Source of the DNA: Paenibacillus sp. JZ16
Lineage (GTDB): Bacteria; Bacillota; Bacilli; Paenibacillales; Paenibacillaceae
Direction: 5' to 3'
Length of the DNA: 64,000 bases
Assembly: GCF_015326965.1 (NCBI RefSeq)
Contig: NZ_CP017659.1
Location: 5,894,001-5,958,000, forward strand
Shown here: piece after piece, positions 51,428-60,376 of the stretch
How positions within the stretch are numbered: position 1 is the first letter of the stretch
Layout: each line of letters opens with the position of its first letter
The notes under the pieces: model-generated
The model's database searches: none
The model's input: only the letters and a program-made list of their open reading frames with translations
What the model was told of the DNA's origin: nothing
Made by a program: the position numbers and the translations under genes

Positions 51428-52936
51428 TTAATCCAGTTTAGGATCCAGGGCATCCCGCAGTCCGTCGCCAAGGAAGTTGAAGGACAGGACAAGCCCAATG
51501 ATGGCTAGACCCGGATAAATGGCCAAGTAGGAATGCGTCTCAAGATACGTGCTTCCGATCTTCAGGATATTCCCCCATTCCGGGATGTGCGGCTCAACGC
51601 CGAGACCCAGATAACTCAAGCTGCTCGTCGAGATGACGGCTGCACCAATGGTTAGCGTAGATTTGACAATCATGGGTGCAAGCGAGTTAGGAACAATATG
51701 CTTGAATATAATCGAGAAATTGCTGGAGCCGAAAGCTCTGGCCGCATCGACATATTCAAAGGTGGAGACCAGGAGCACGTTCGCCCTCATGGTTCTCGCA
51801 TAAGTCGGAATTGCGCCTACGCTGAGCGCCAGGATGAGATTGACGGTGTTGGCTCCGAATGCAGCAATGATCGCAATGGCGAGCAGGATGCCCGGAATGG
51901 CGTACAGCACGTCCAGCAAACGCATGATGATGTTGTCGGTATGGCGGCCATAGTAGCCGGAGATGGCACCGAGAACACCGCCGATGACAACCGGGATCGC
52001 TGTAGAGGCAAATCCGACGATCAGCGAGATTCGGGCACCGAATACGATTCGGGAGAACAAATCCCGGCCGAAGTTGTCCGTACCGAATGGGTACACAAGG
52101 CTTGGCGGCTGCAGGATGGCACTGTAATTGTTATCGATCGCGATGCTGTAATCAAAGGTAAACAGACTGCTTACCGACAGACAGAATAGGAAGATCACAA
52201 AGAACAGTCCGGACATGGCCGCCTGGTTGGCAGTAAGCTTCACCCACACGTCGCCCCAGCGGGTCATCGCCGGATTGCCGTTCTTGCGTATTTTCGCAAG
52301 CAGGTTGATGCCGAGCACCAAGGCAAAAATATTACCCGTCACCGCAGTCAGAATGAGCGGAAAGGCAAGCCAGGCCATCCGGGGAGGTGCAGAATTCGTT
52401 GTAACATATCGGGCAACGAGTATAAGCGCGATCAGCTGAATGACTGCAATAATCAGAAGCAAGGCCATCGCTGGCAGGAATGTATTCGAGACGTAAGGCT
52501 TAAACAGATTCAGTGCCGAGACCGCAATGACAAACAGCTGGGTTAACAGCATGTAGACGGCAATGGTATATTCAGGAGGCTTCTGTTTTTTTATCAGATT
52601 GAAACCGAACGTGACGGTAAACAGATTTCCTGTGACAATGCTCAGCAGCTGAATGTATCCCAGGATCCTTGTCGAGCGCCGGATTTCTCCCTGGCTATGA
52701 AGATCTCTGCGGATCAACAGCGTAATGATGATCTGAATGATGGTGAACAATGCATATGCCGCAAAGGCGGCGAACACCCACGGTTTGATGGTTCCCCCAG
52801 TGAAATCAAAGCTGTTCAGAAGCAGGATCACCGTTAAGGTCAAAGAAATAACCCATGTGAAGCTGGCTTGACTGTACTCGTGTGAGGATTTCAGCTGGTG
52901 TTTGGTTTCTTGTTTAGAAAGAAGCTTCTTGATCAT
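51428..52936 (-). CDS. Peptide ABC importer permease, OppC type, with duplicated N-terminal membrane extension
   Basis: A 502-residue permease. The OppC/DppC core starts near residue 225 and shows YPFGTDNFGRDLFSRIVFGARISL, the EAA loop YVDAARAFGSSNFSIIFKHIVPNSLAP near 405, and WGNILKIGSTYL. About 220 residues precede it with some six extra membrane segments. They include two similar blocks, SIVTGNLFTVTFGFNLIKK (about 100) and TAVTGNIFALVLGINLLAK (about 200), pointing to an internal duplication. Usual OppC proteins have about 300 residues. It starts 13 bases after the OppB-like stop, RBS AGGTG. Confidence 0.88.
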   Translation of the reverse strand: MIKKLLSKQETKHQLKSSHEYSQASFTWVISLTLTVILLLNSFDFTGGTIKPWVFAAFAAYALFTIIQIIITLLIRRDLHSQGEIRRSTRILGYIQLLSIVTGNLFTVTFGFNLIKKQKPPEYTIAVYMLLTQLFVIAVSALNLFKPYVSNTFLPAMALLLIIAVIQLIALILVARYVTTNSAPPRMAWLAFPLILTAVTGNIFALVLGINLLAKIRKNGNPAMTRWGDVWVKLTANQAAMSGLFFVIFLFCLSVSSLFTFDYSIAIDNNYSAILQPPSLVYPFGTDNFGRDLFSRIVFGARISLIVGFASTAIPVVIGGVLGAISGYYGRHTDNIIMRLLDVLYAIPGILLAIAIIAAFGANTVNLILALSVGAIPTYARTMRANVLLVSTFEYVDAARAFGSSNFSIIFKHIVPNSLAPMIVKSTLTIGAAVISTSSLSYLGLGVEPHIPEWGNILKIGSTYLETHSYLAIYPGLAIIGLVLSFNFLGDGLRDALDPKLD

Positions 52937-52949
52937 GAGTACACCTGCT

Positions 52950-54392
52950 TTAGTATTGTTTCATCTTGGACCTGATCCGTGGATCGAAGAACGCGTACAA
53001 GATATCAATGATGACGTTCACCAGCGATATGGTAATGGCGGTGTATACCACGCCGCCCATTATGGCCGGGATGTCAGGGATGAATTGTTTATCGACGATG
53101 TAGCTGCCGATTCCGCTGATGTTGAATACCTTCTCCGTAACGGCAGAGCCGCCGAGCATTCCGCCGAACTGAAGTCCGATGACCGTAATGATCGGAATGA
53201 TGGCGTTGCGGACAGCATGCTTCATCAGAATGGTGCCCTTGCTGAGCCCCTTCGCTCTGGCCGTGATCATGTAATCTTCATTTATAACCTCCAGCGTAGA
53301 GGAGCGCGTCATTCTCGCTACCGAAGCGGTAAGTCCGGTACCGAGCACGATCACCGGCATGATCATGGACAACCAGTTCTCAGGGTTAAAGGTGGCGGGG
53401 AGCCACTGCAGCTTGATCGAGAAATTCAGGATGAAGATCAGTCCCTGCCAGAAGTTTGGAATGGACAGCCCGATCAGCGCGATAAACATAAACGTATAAT
53501 CAAAAAACGAATTTGGTCTCGTAGCCGAGATAATCCCGATCGGCAATGCGATCACAATCGCGATAATCAGGGAAATGACCGTAAGCGTCAGCGTAATCGG
53601 GAACTTTCTGGCGATGCTTGAAGTAATCTCTTCATTGCCCGAGAAGGATTTGCCGAGATCGAAGTAGGCGATTCCTTTAATGTTGTTCCACAGCTGCGTG
53701 AGATAGCCCTGATCCAGTCCGTGCATTTTGTTAAAAGCCGCGATCTGTTCCGGCGTTGCCGTCTCGCCCAGAATGTTGGCCGCCGGGTTGAACGGCGACA
53801 AGTGGAGAATCGTAAAGACGAGCACCGCTACCCCGAAGATAACGAAGATCGTCATCACGAGTCTCTCCAGAATATATTTCAGGTAAGGATTGCTGTACAA
53901 AAAAATAAGGATGTACATCAGCAAGCCCGGAATAAGTGATATAATGAAGAACAACGGATTCTCGATGAGAGAACCAAACGTATCGGCCATGGTCAACCGT
54001 TTCCGGTTGCTCAGTTTCAGTTCCTTGACAGTCCGTTCCTTAAGGACTTCCCGGAATCTTGCTTCTACGATTTTGTCGACTTCCTGCCGAAGCTGCCCCT
54101 CATTGACTTTTTGCTTGAAGAAGTCGTGCTTGCGCTCCTGCTGCTCCATAATCTCGGAGTGAAGGGCCTCCAGATCTCCGGCAGCCAGCATCTCGCTGCG
54201 TATGCGGTTCTCAGCCGCCGCGTAGTCGTCCTTCTTTCTCTGAACCAAATAAAATAGGAAGACCACGAGATTCACGGGCGCTCCCAATAATAATAGTAAG
54301 TATCTATAAGAAGGATTCAGAAGGATCTTACTGTATGTGCTGCTTATCGAACCTATGAGTCTGTTTGGTCTTGCTGCTTCTGTCCCCCCCAT
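52950..54392 (-). CDS. Peptide ABC importer permease, OppB type, with N-terminal extension
   Basis: A 480-residue permease. The OppB/DppB core starts near residue 160 (YILERLVMTIFVIFGVAVLVFTILHLSP), with the EAA loop YMITARAKGLSKGTILMKHAVRNAIIP near 375 and the ending YAFFDPRIR. Before it lie a membrane segment (about 28-48), a charged cytoplasmic helical stretch predicted coiled coil (about 55-125; EALHSEIMEQQERKHDFFKQ) and a second extra hydrophobic hairpin near 130-155. Usual OppB has about 310 residues. First gene of the minus-strand operon, RBS AAGGAGG. Confidence 0.88.
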   Translation of the reverse strand: MGGTEAARPNRLIGSISSTYSKILLNPSYRYLLLLLGAPVNLVVFLFYLVQRKKDDYAAAENRIRSEMLAAGDLEALHSEIMEQQERKHDFFKQKVNEGQLRQEVDKIVEARFREVLKERTVKELKLSNRKRLTMADTFGSLIENPLFFIISLIPGLLMYILIFLYSNPYLKYILERLVMTIFVIFGVAVLVFTILHLSPFNPAANILGETATPEQIAAFNKMHGLDQGYLTQLWNNIKGIAYFDLGKSFSGNEEITSSIARKFPITLTLTVISLIIAIVIALPIGIISATRPNSFFDYTFMFIALIGLSIPNFWQGLIFILNFSIKLQWLPATFNPENWLSMIMPVIVLGTGLTASVARMTRSSTLEVINEDYMITARAKGLSKGTILMKHAVRNAIIPIITVIGLQFGGMLGGSAVTEKVFNISGIGSYIVDKQFIPDIPAIMGGVVYTAITISLVNVIIDILYAFFDPRIRSKMKQY

Positions 54393-54444
54393 AAGCTGCC
54401 TTTCCTCCTTGTTTCAAATTGCATTATTCCGAGTGATATAGTAT

Positions 54445-54473
54445 ATTTTATTTTAGCCTATTTTAAAAGTCAA
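54445..54473 (-). promoter_or_regulatory. Promoter of the peptide permease operon
   Basis: On the minus strand -35 TTGACT (54473-54468), 17-base spacer, -10 TAAAAT (54450-54445). Confidence 0.65.
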
Positions 54474-54539
54474 TAGATTATAAGAGTTGTAGATGATATT
54501 ACTTTAATGACATAAACGCATAATGGCAGGTGAGCAGAG

Positions 54540-56282
54540 TTGGAACCGATATTGCAGGTTAGAAATTTGAGTGTAGCCTTTCAATCCCGTGATTCAGAAT
54601 TTCACGCGGTGCGTGGGGTCAGCTTTGAAGTGAAGAAAGGGGAAACGCTCGGAATCGTTGGGGAATCGGGAAGCGGCAAAAGCGTCACCGCACGCTCGAT
54701 CATGCGGCTGCTGCCTTCCCCGCCTTCTTATATGAAGGATGGGGAGATTCTGTTCCTTGGCCAGAACCTGGCGGAGAAAACCGAGAAAGAGATGGAGAGC
54801 ATCCGCGGTCGCGATATCGGGATGATTTTTCAGGATCCGATGACCTCGCTTAATCCGACGATCCGAATCGGGGAACAAATATCAGAGAGCCTGGTCAAAC
54901 ACCAGAAGCTGTCCAAGCAGGAAGCGAAGCAGCAGGCGCTTGAGATGCTGAAGCTGGTCGGCATCCCGAACAGCGAAGCGCGTTATAATCAATATCCGCA
55001 CGAGTTCTCGGGCGGCATGCGGCAGCGGGTGATGATCGCCATCGCCCTGGCGTGCAGACCTGCGCTGCTGATCGCGGACGAGCCGACGACGGCGCTTGAC
55101 GTAACCATTCAGGCCCAGATCCTCAATCTGATGAAAAATATGCAGGAGCGCTTCGGTTCTTCCATTATATTGATCACGCATGACCTCGGCGTTGTTGCGG
55201 GCATGTGCGACCGTGTGGCGGTAATGAAGGACGGCGTGATTGTCGAGACGGGAACGACGGAGGAAATTTTCGAGAACCCTCAGCATCCCTACACCTTGAA
55301 GCTGTTAAACGCGCTTCCGCGCCTGGACGAGAAGAAGAAAGCGAAGCCCGCGCCGATCATCGTGCCAAGCACGGATTACAAGGGACCTCTGTTAGAGGTT
55401 AAATCCTTGAAGCAGTATTTTGATATGGGCAAAGGTAATGTGCTTAAAGCGGTGAATGATATCAGCTTTCACATTCAGGCTGGGGAAACGCTCGGGGTTG
55501 TCGGGGAATCCGGCAGCGGAAAATCGACGACGGGACGAGCCATCCTTCGCCTTCACCAGCCAACAGGCGGAGAAGTGCTGTATCAAGGAATGTCCGTAAA
55601 TCGACTTTCTCCTTCGGAAATGAAGGCCATGCGGCGCCATATGCAGATGATTTTCCAGGATCCGTATGCCTCGCTCAACCCGAGATTGAAGGTGGTGGAC
55701 ATTATCGGCGAAGCGCTGGATGTCCACAAATTGACCGGCAGTAAGCAGGAGCGGAAGAAACGGGTCGAGGAGCTGCTGGATATGGTCGGATTGGATCCGG
55801 CCTATGCCACGCGCTACCCGCATGAATTCTCCGGAGGCCAGCGCCAGCGAATCGGGATTGCCCGGGCGCTTGCGGTGGAGCCGAAATTCATCGTGTGTGA
55901 TGAGCCGCTCTCCGCGCTCGACGTGTCGATCCAATCGCAGATCGTGAAGCTGCTGGAGGAACTGCAGCATCGTCTGGGCTTGACCTATCTGTTTATTGCG
56001 CACGACCTGTCGATGGTGAAGCATATCAGCGATCGCGTTGCCGTTATGTATATGGGCAAAATCGTGGAGCTGGCTGAAAGCGAAGAGCTGTACTCCAATC
56101 CGCAGCATGATTATACGAAGTCCTTGCTCGCGGCGATTCCGGTACCCGATCCGAAGATCGAATCCAAGAAGAAACGAGTACTGCTGGAAGAGCGCACCGG
56201 TGAGGACAAATATAACCTCGAGCATTCGGAGCTTGTGGAAGTATCGGAAGGCCATTGGGTGGCTATGCCAACCGGAGCTTAA
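54540..56282 (+). CDS. Peptide ABC importer ATPase, fused OppD-OppF type
   Basis: A 580-residue protein with two complete ATPase halves. Half 1 (about 1-265): Walker A GESGSGKS near 40, signature FSGGMRQR near 160, Walker [13 protein letters not shown]. Half 2 (about 283-560): Walker A GESGSGKS near 320, signature FSGGQRQR near 430, Walker [13 protein letters not shown]. The OppD/F C-terminal nucleotide-binding extension follows each ([24 protein letters not shown]). Most Opp systems use two separate ATPase genes. The start is TTG at 54540 with GGTGAG upstream. It is divergent from the permease and binding-protein operon and completes that transporter. Confidence 0.95.
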   Translation: MEPILQVRNLSVAFQSRDSEFHAVRGVSFEVKKGETLGIVGESGSGKSVTARSIMRLLPSPPSYMKDGEILFLGQNLAEKTEKEMESIRGRDIGMIFQDPMTSLNPTIRIGEQISESLVKHQKLSKQEAKQQALEMLKLVGIPNSEARYNQYPHEFSGGMRQRVMIAIALACRPALLIADEPTTALDVTIQAQILNLMKNMQERFGSSIILITHDLGVVAGMCDRVAVMKDGVIVETGTTEEIFENPQHPYTLKLLNALPRLDEKKKAKPAPIIVPSTDYKGPLLEVKSLKQYFDMGKGNVLKAVNDISFHIQAGETLGVVGESGSGKSTTGRAILRLHQPTGGEVLYQGMSVNRLSPSEMKAMRRHMQMIFQDPYASLNPRLKVVDIIGEALDVHKLTGSKQERKKRVEELLDMVGLDPAYATRYPHEFSGGQRQRIGIARALAVEPKFIVCDEPLSALDVSIQSQIVKLLEELQHRLGLTYLFIAHDLSMVKHISDRVAVMYMGKIVELAESEELYSNPQHDYTKSLLAAIPVPDPKIESKKKRVLLEERTGEDKYNLEHSELVEVSEGHWVAMPTGA

Positions 56283-56297
56283 GCGAACTATAACAGA

Positions 56298-56325
56298 ACC
56301 TGTCCCGATTTTGGGGCAGGTTTTT
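56298..56325 (+). terminator. Terminator after fused ATPase gene
   Basis: ACCTGTCCC/GGGGCAGGT hairpin followed by TTTTT. Confidence 0.85.
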
Positions 56326-56616
56326 ATATGAGTAAATAAGAATAAACTTCAGATACTTATTAGCATCCTCATCTCACAAGAAAAGCTTCCGCTTAAAGCG
56401 GACTGTCTCCTGAGAAGATGCGTAGATACACGTTGTTCTCTTCCAATGAGTCATGCCAAAAAATTCGCTCATAAATCGACGATTTGCATGGTACATAAAA
56501 AGGAATTGAGCCCTGCATGGCAAATATTTAATGCTAGGAAGCGTTCTCACGAGAAATGAGCCTACGGATTTCCAATTGTACGTACATTAGCAACATACCG
56601 ATGAGGAGGAAGTGGA
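56326..56616. other. Intergenic region before SGNH hydrolase gene
   Basis: 291 bases with no gene recognised and no clear promoter boxes. Confidence 0.5.
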
Positions 56617-57252
56617 ATGAATCGTTTGCAGCAAGGGGATGTCGTATTATTTCAAGGAGACAGCATTACGGATTGCGGTCGCGACCGGAACTTTTCCGGC
56701 AGCTTGGGGAACGGATACCCGCTATTGATCGACTCGTTGTTCGGCATGAAATTTCCTGAGTTAAACGTAACCTTTTTGAATAGAGGGATCAGCGGAAACC
56801 GGGTCGTCGACTTGAATGCTAGATGGCAGGAGGATTGCCTGGACCTGAAACCGGACTGGGTATCCATCTATATCGGAATCAATGACACTTGGCGCCGGTA
56901 TGATAGCGGGGACCCGACAAGCACCGAGGATTACAAAGCCGGCTACCGTAAATTGATCGAACGCACCAAAGGGGCGCTTGACGCCAAGCTGATTCTGGTT
57001 GAGCCGTTCGTGCTGCCGCATCCGGAGGATCGCAGAGTTTGGCGCGAGGATCTGGATCCGAAAATCACGGCCGTTCGCGAATTAGCAGTGGAATACGGGG
57101 CGCTGCTTGTGCCGCTGGACGGATTGTTTGCTGCGGCGTCGGCGCGCCGCGAAGCTGCCTACTGGGCGCCGGACGGCGTGCATCCGTCACCGGCCGGACA
57201 CGGGTTGATCGCGAAGGCTTGGCTTGAAACGATGGGCGTTCGTTTGGATTAA
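56617..57252 (+). CDS. SGNH/GDSL hydrolase (esterase)
   Basis: A 211-residue cytosolic-type SGNH hydrolase. Block I FQGDSITDCGRD gives the nucleophile Ser16; block II LNRGISGNRVVDL; block III YIGINDTWR (Asn); block V DGVHPSPAGH (Asp and His). The spacing fits acetyl- or acyl-esterases related to rhamnogalacturonan acetylesterase, which often deacetylate sugars. No signal peptide. RBS GAGGAGG. It is flanked by terminators, so it is monocistronic. Substrate unknown. Confidence 0.9.
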   Translation: MNRLQQGDVVLFQGDSITDCGRDRNFSGSLGNGYPLLIDSLFGMKFPELNVTFLNRGISGNRVVDLNARWQEDCLDLKPDWVSIYIGINDTWRRYDSGDPTSTEDYKAGYRKLIERTKGALDAKLILVEPFVLPHPEDRRVWREDLDPKITAVRELAVEYGALLVPLDGLFAAASARREAAYWAPDGVHPSPAGHGLIAKAWLETMGVRLD

Positions 57253-57325
57253 TTCATTTGTCAGCGAAAAGCGGAATGCAAATGCTGCAGGATAAGCTTG
57301 GGTGAGCTGATCGATTAGGATGGGT

Positions 57326-57370
57326 AAAGAGCTCGGGGGGTGAATCACTGCCTTCCCGAGCTCTTTTTTT
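57326..57370 (+). terminator. Terminator after SGNH hydrolase gene
   Basis: Perfect 12-bp stem AAAGAGCTCGGG/CCCGAGCTCTTT followed by a T run. Confidence 0.9.
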
Positions 57371-57537
57371 CTGATAGGATTTGCACGGGATATGAAATAT
57401 GAGCGAGCCGCTACCGATACATATCAAATGGGGCTGGCGTTTGGAATGAAAGCGTCCCGAAGGCAGAACGAGAGTTAGAAATAACTTTCATTTTTTTTGC
57501 CATTGTGGTGTAATGCATTAAAGCGAGAAAATAAGGG

Positions 57538-57567
57538 TTGACGCCTCTAATTAAATCCTATAGGATT
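57538..57567 (+). promoter_or_regulatory. Promoter and palindromic operator of ribose-type ABC operon
   Basis: -35 TTGACG (57538-57543), 17-base spacer, -10 TAGGAT (57561-57566). The -10 box lies inside the perfect 14-base palindrome AATCCTATAGGATT (57554-57567), suggesting a repressor site. The rest of 57371-57619 shows no gene. Confidence 0.6.
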
Positions 57568-57619
57568 ACTTGTATTAATTAGTATAGTCCTTTTAACGGA
57601 AAACAGGGGGAGAGAGAAC

Positions 57620-58741
57620 ATGAAAGGCAGTAAACACGTAAGGAAATTAACCGCGCTGGTGCTAGCGTTTATGATTGTCTTAACCGGCTGTGCTGAATCG
57701 GGCAGCGGCGGCGGTAGTGGAGCAGGCAATCTGGCGGACAAGGTCGAGAACCTGCCGGCAGGCATTGCCGAGAAGGATCCGGTGAAATTGATGGTCGTCC
57801 GGAAAATCGGGGGCGATGATCATACGGCGCAATTTTTGGCAGGCGCGAAGCAGGAAGGCGAGGCTCTCGGGTTTAAGGTAGATACCTTCTCGGCGAACGG
57901 GGATTCCGCTAAATTCCACGATGCGATCGCCCAAGCCATTGACAGCGATTACGATGGATTTATCATTTCGCACGGAGATGATCCCGCATCCGTTCAAGAC
58001 GTGAAGAAGATTACGGATAAAGGAATTCCTGTCGTTACCTTTGACTCCTTGCCGGAGATCGGCGACATTGCAGGGGTAACCCAGACGTCGCAGGATGATG
58101 AGCAGCTGGCGAAGCTGGCACTGGACAAGCTGGTCGAAGAGCAAGGGCCGGAAGCCAACATCGTCTACCTCTGGGTGGACGGATTCCCGCCGATGGTACG
58201 ACGTAATGCCGTATACCAGGAAACGCTGAAGAACAATCCGGGCATCAAGGAAGTGGAGCGTTTCGGCGTGGCGAGCGACCAGACTTCGCTGGAAACGCAA
58301 AATGCGGTATCCGCCATCCTGACGAAGTATCCGAAGGGCGAAATCGATGCGATCTTCGCAACCTGGGATGCGTTCGCCATCGGCGCAGCCAGAGCGCTGG
58401 AGGAAGCGGGACGCACCGAGGTCAAGATTTACGGCATCGACGTATCCAACGCGGACCTGGAGCTGATCCAGAAGCCGGACAGCCCTTGGGTGGCCACCGC
58501 AGCCGTAGATCCGAAAACGATCGGCGCGATCAACGTCCGTTTGCTTGCTAAAAAGATTGCCGGCGAGGAAACGCCTGCCACGGTCAATCTGGAGCCTGTA
58601 TTGATCGAACGCTCCAGCCTTGAGGGTGCAGCCGAAGCAGTCAACATGGTCAACCTGGCGGATATTATCCCTAGCTGGGGGACGAGCACCGAATTCGAAG
58701 AGGACTGGATGAAGGCGTTGAAAGAAGCAAGCGGCAAATAA
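57620..58741 (+). CDS. Sugar ABC importer, ribose-type substrate-binding lipoprotein
   Basis: A 373-residue Peripla_BP_4-type binding protein. The signal peptide ends in lipobox LTGC (Cys near residue 24), with a Gly/Ser linker. The core shows DHTAQFLAGAKQEGEALGFKVDT near 70, GFIISHGDD near 115, IPVVTFDS near 140, and IDAIFATWDAFAIGAARALEEAG near 240. It differs from the family-1 binding proteins of the other sugar loci and fits the double-ATPase RbsA/MglA-type importer that follows. RBS GGGGGAGAG. Sugar not determined; pentoses, galactose or inositol-like ligands are typical for the class. Confidence 0.9.
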   Translation: MKGSKHVRKLTALVLAFMIVLTGCAESGSGGGSGAGNLADKVENLPAGIAEKDPVKLMVVRKIGGDDHTAQFLAGAKQEGEALGFKVDTFSANGDSAKFHDAIAQAIDSDYDGFIISHGDDPASVQDVKKITDKGIPVVTFDSLPEIGDIAGVTQTSQDDEQLAKLALDKLVEEQGPEANIVYLWVDGFPPMVRRNAVYQETLKNNPGIKEVERFGVASDQTSLETQNAVSAILTKYPKGEIDAIFATWDAFAIGAARALEEAGRTEVKIYGIDVSNADLELIQKPDSPWVATAAVDPKTIGAINVRLLAKKIAGEETPATVNLEPVLIERSSLEGAAEAVNMVNLADIIPSWGTSTEFEEDWMKALKEASGK

Positions 58742-58758
58742 ACAGCATTATTCATACA

Positions 58759-58789
58759 GGCGCTCTTGTCGGTCATCGATAAGGGCGCC
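58759..58789 (+). terminator. Intercistronic stem-loop after the binding-protein gene
   Basis: 13-bp stem GGCGCTCTTGTCG/CGATAAGGGCGCC (two G-T pairs) with a 5-base loop and no strong T tract. It probably protects the binding-protein message or gives partial termination. Confidence 0.6.
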
Positions 58790-58816
58790 CTATCCTATTT
58801 GAAGGGAAGAATACAC

Positions 58817-60376
58817 TTGCGAAGCGTTATGGAGCCAACAACTGCCACATCGACCGACGTGTCGGATTCGGCACCCTTACTTCAAATGAAGCATATCTCA
58901 ATCTCTTTTCCAGGCGTTAAGGCGTTAATCGATGTTGACTTTCAGGCGGTCGCAGGAACAGCACATGCATTAATTGGCGCGAATGGAGCAGGGAAATCTA
59001 CATTAATGAAGATTCTATCGGGTGCTTACAACCATTATGAGGGCGAGATCTGGATCGATGGGAGCAAGGCAGACATTCGTTCCCCGAAGGAAGCGAAGGA
59101 TCTGGGTATTCAGATCGTCTATCAAGAGGTGGATACGGCGCTCATTCCGAACCTGACGGTCGGAGAGAACATTATGCTCGACCGGACGGTTCACGATATG
59201 GGCAAGCGGCACCTGATCCGCTGGAAGGAGCTCCATCAGGAAGCTGAGTCGATTCTTGCACGGATGAACATCCGGGTTCCCGGCAAGAAGCTGATCTCGG
59301 AGCTGACGCTGGCGGAGAAGCAGATGGTGCTGATCGCAAGAGCCGTCTCCAAGCAGTGCCGGATTCTGGTTCTGGACGAGCCGACCGCGCCGCTCAGCCA
59401 CAGCGAGACAGATCAGCTGTTCAAGCTGGTGCGCAAGCTGAAGCAGGATGGGGTTGGCATTATTTTCATCTCGCACCGCCTGCCGGAGCTGTATGAAATC
59501 TGCGATGATATTACGATCATGCGGGATGGTCAGCTGGTGAAGAGTGACCGCATTGCGAATATCGACCAGCCCAAAGTGGTGGAGTACATGCTGGGCTCCA
59601 GGATGGAGCAGCAGTTTCCCCATAGCCAGCGAGAGATCGGCTCCGTCTGCTTCGAGGTGAAGAACATGTTCGACCCAGGCAAAATCAACAGTGTTGACCT
59701 GCACATACGCAAGGGAGAAATCGTCGGCTTGGCCGGGCTGGTCGGGGCAGGGAAAACGGAGCTGTGCCGGGCGATATTCGGAGCATCCGACACATCAACC
59801 GGCGAGATCACGCTGAACGGGAATAAGCTCCGCATCCGCTCGCCGCACGATGCCGTCTCGCATGGCATCGCGCTGGTCCCCGAGGAACGCCGACGCGAAG
59901 GCGTCTTCGTGGAAGAGCCGGTGTCCGTCAATTTAACGGCTGCGGTGCTGTCCCGTTTTTCCAGATGGGGATCCTGGCTTAGCTTCAGCAAGGAAAAGCG
60001 GGCGGCGAGGGAGATTATCGAGTCGCTCGGAATTAAGACCCCGAACGAGCGGGCCCGAGTGAGAAACCTGTCCGGGGGCAACCAGCAGAAGGTGGCAATC
60101 GGCAAATGGCTGCTGGTCGACGCCGATGTGTATATTTTTGATGAGCCGACCAAAGGGGTTGACGTTGGCGCGAAGCGGGACATTTTTCATCTGGTGGCCG
60201 AGCTGGCCAAGCGGGGGAAGTGCGTGCTGTACGCCTCCAGCGAGCTGTCCGAAATCGTTGGCATCACGGATCGGGTGTATGTGATGTATGACGGCGGCAT
60301 CACGAAGGAGCTGACGACGCAGTCATCCAACGAAGAGGAACTATTGCTTTACTGCACAGGAGGCGGATTAACATGA
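58817..60376 (+). CDS. Sugar ABC importer ATPase, RbsA/MglA type (two ATPase domains)
   Basis: A protein of about 519 residues with two ATPase halves. Half 1: Walker A GANGAGKS near 55, and a signature in the degenerate form ELTLAEKQMVLIARAV usual in RbsA proteins, Walker B ILVLDEPTAPLS. Half 2: altered Walker A GLVGAGKT near 310, signature LSGGNQQKVAIGKWL near 435, Walker B VYIFDEPTKGVD. I favour TTG 58817, which has AAGGGAAG upstream; the ATG at 58829 lacks a ribosome site but is possible. It overlaps the permease start (ATGA). Confidence 0.93.
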   Translation: MRSVMEPTTATSTDVSDSAPLLQMKHISISFPGVKALIDVDFQAVAGTAHALIGANGAGKSTLMKILSGAYNHYEGEIWIDGSKADIRSPKEAKDLGIQIVYQEVDTALIPNLTVGENIMLDRTVHDMGKRHLIRWKELHQEAESILARMNIRVPGKKLISELTLAEKQMVLIARAVSKQCRILVLDEPTAPLSHSETDQLFKLVRKLKQDGVGIIFISHRLPELYEICDDITIMRDGQLVKSDRIANIDQPKVVEYMLGSRMEQQFPHSQREIGSVCFEVKNMFDPGKINSVDLHIRKGEIVGLAGLVGAGKTELCRAIFGASDTSTGEITLNGNKLRIRSPHDAVSHGIALVPEERRREGVFVEEPVSVNLTAAVLSRFSRWGSWLSFSKEKRAAREIIESLGIKTPNERARVRNLSGGNQQKVAIGKWLLVDADVYIFDEPTKGVDVGAKRDIFHLVAELAKRGKCVLYASSELSEIVGITDRVYVMYDGGITKELTTQSSNEEELLLYCTGGGLT

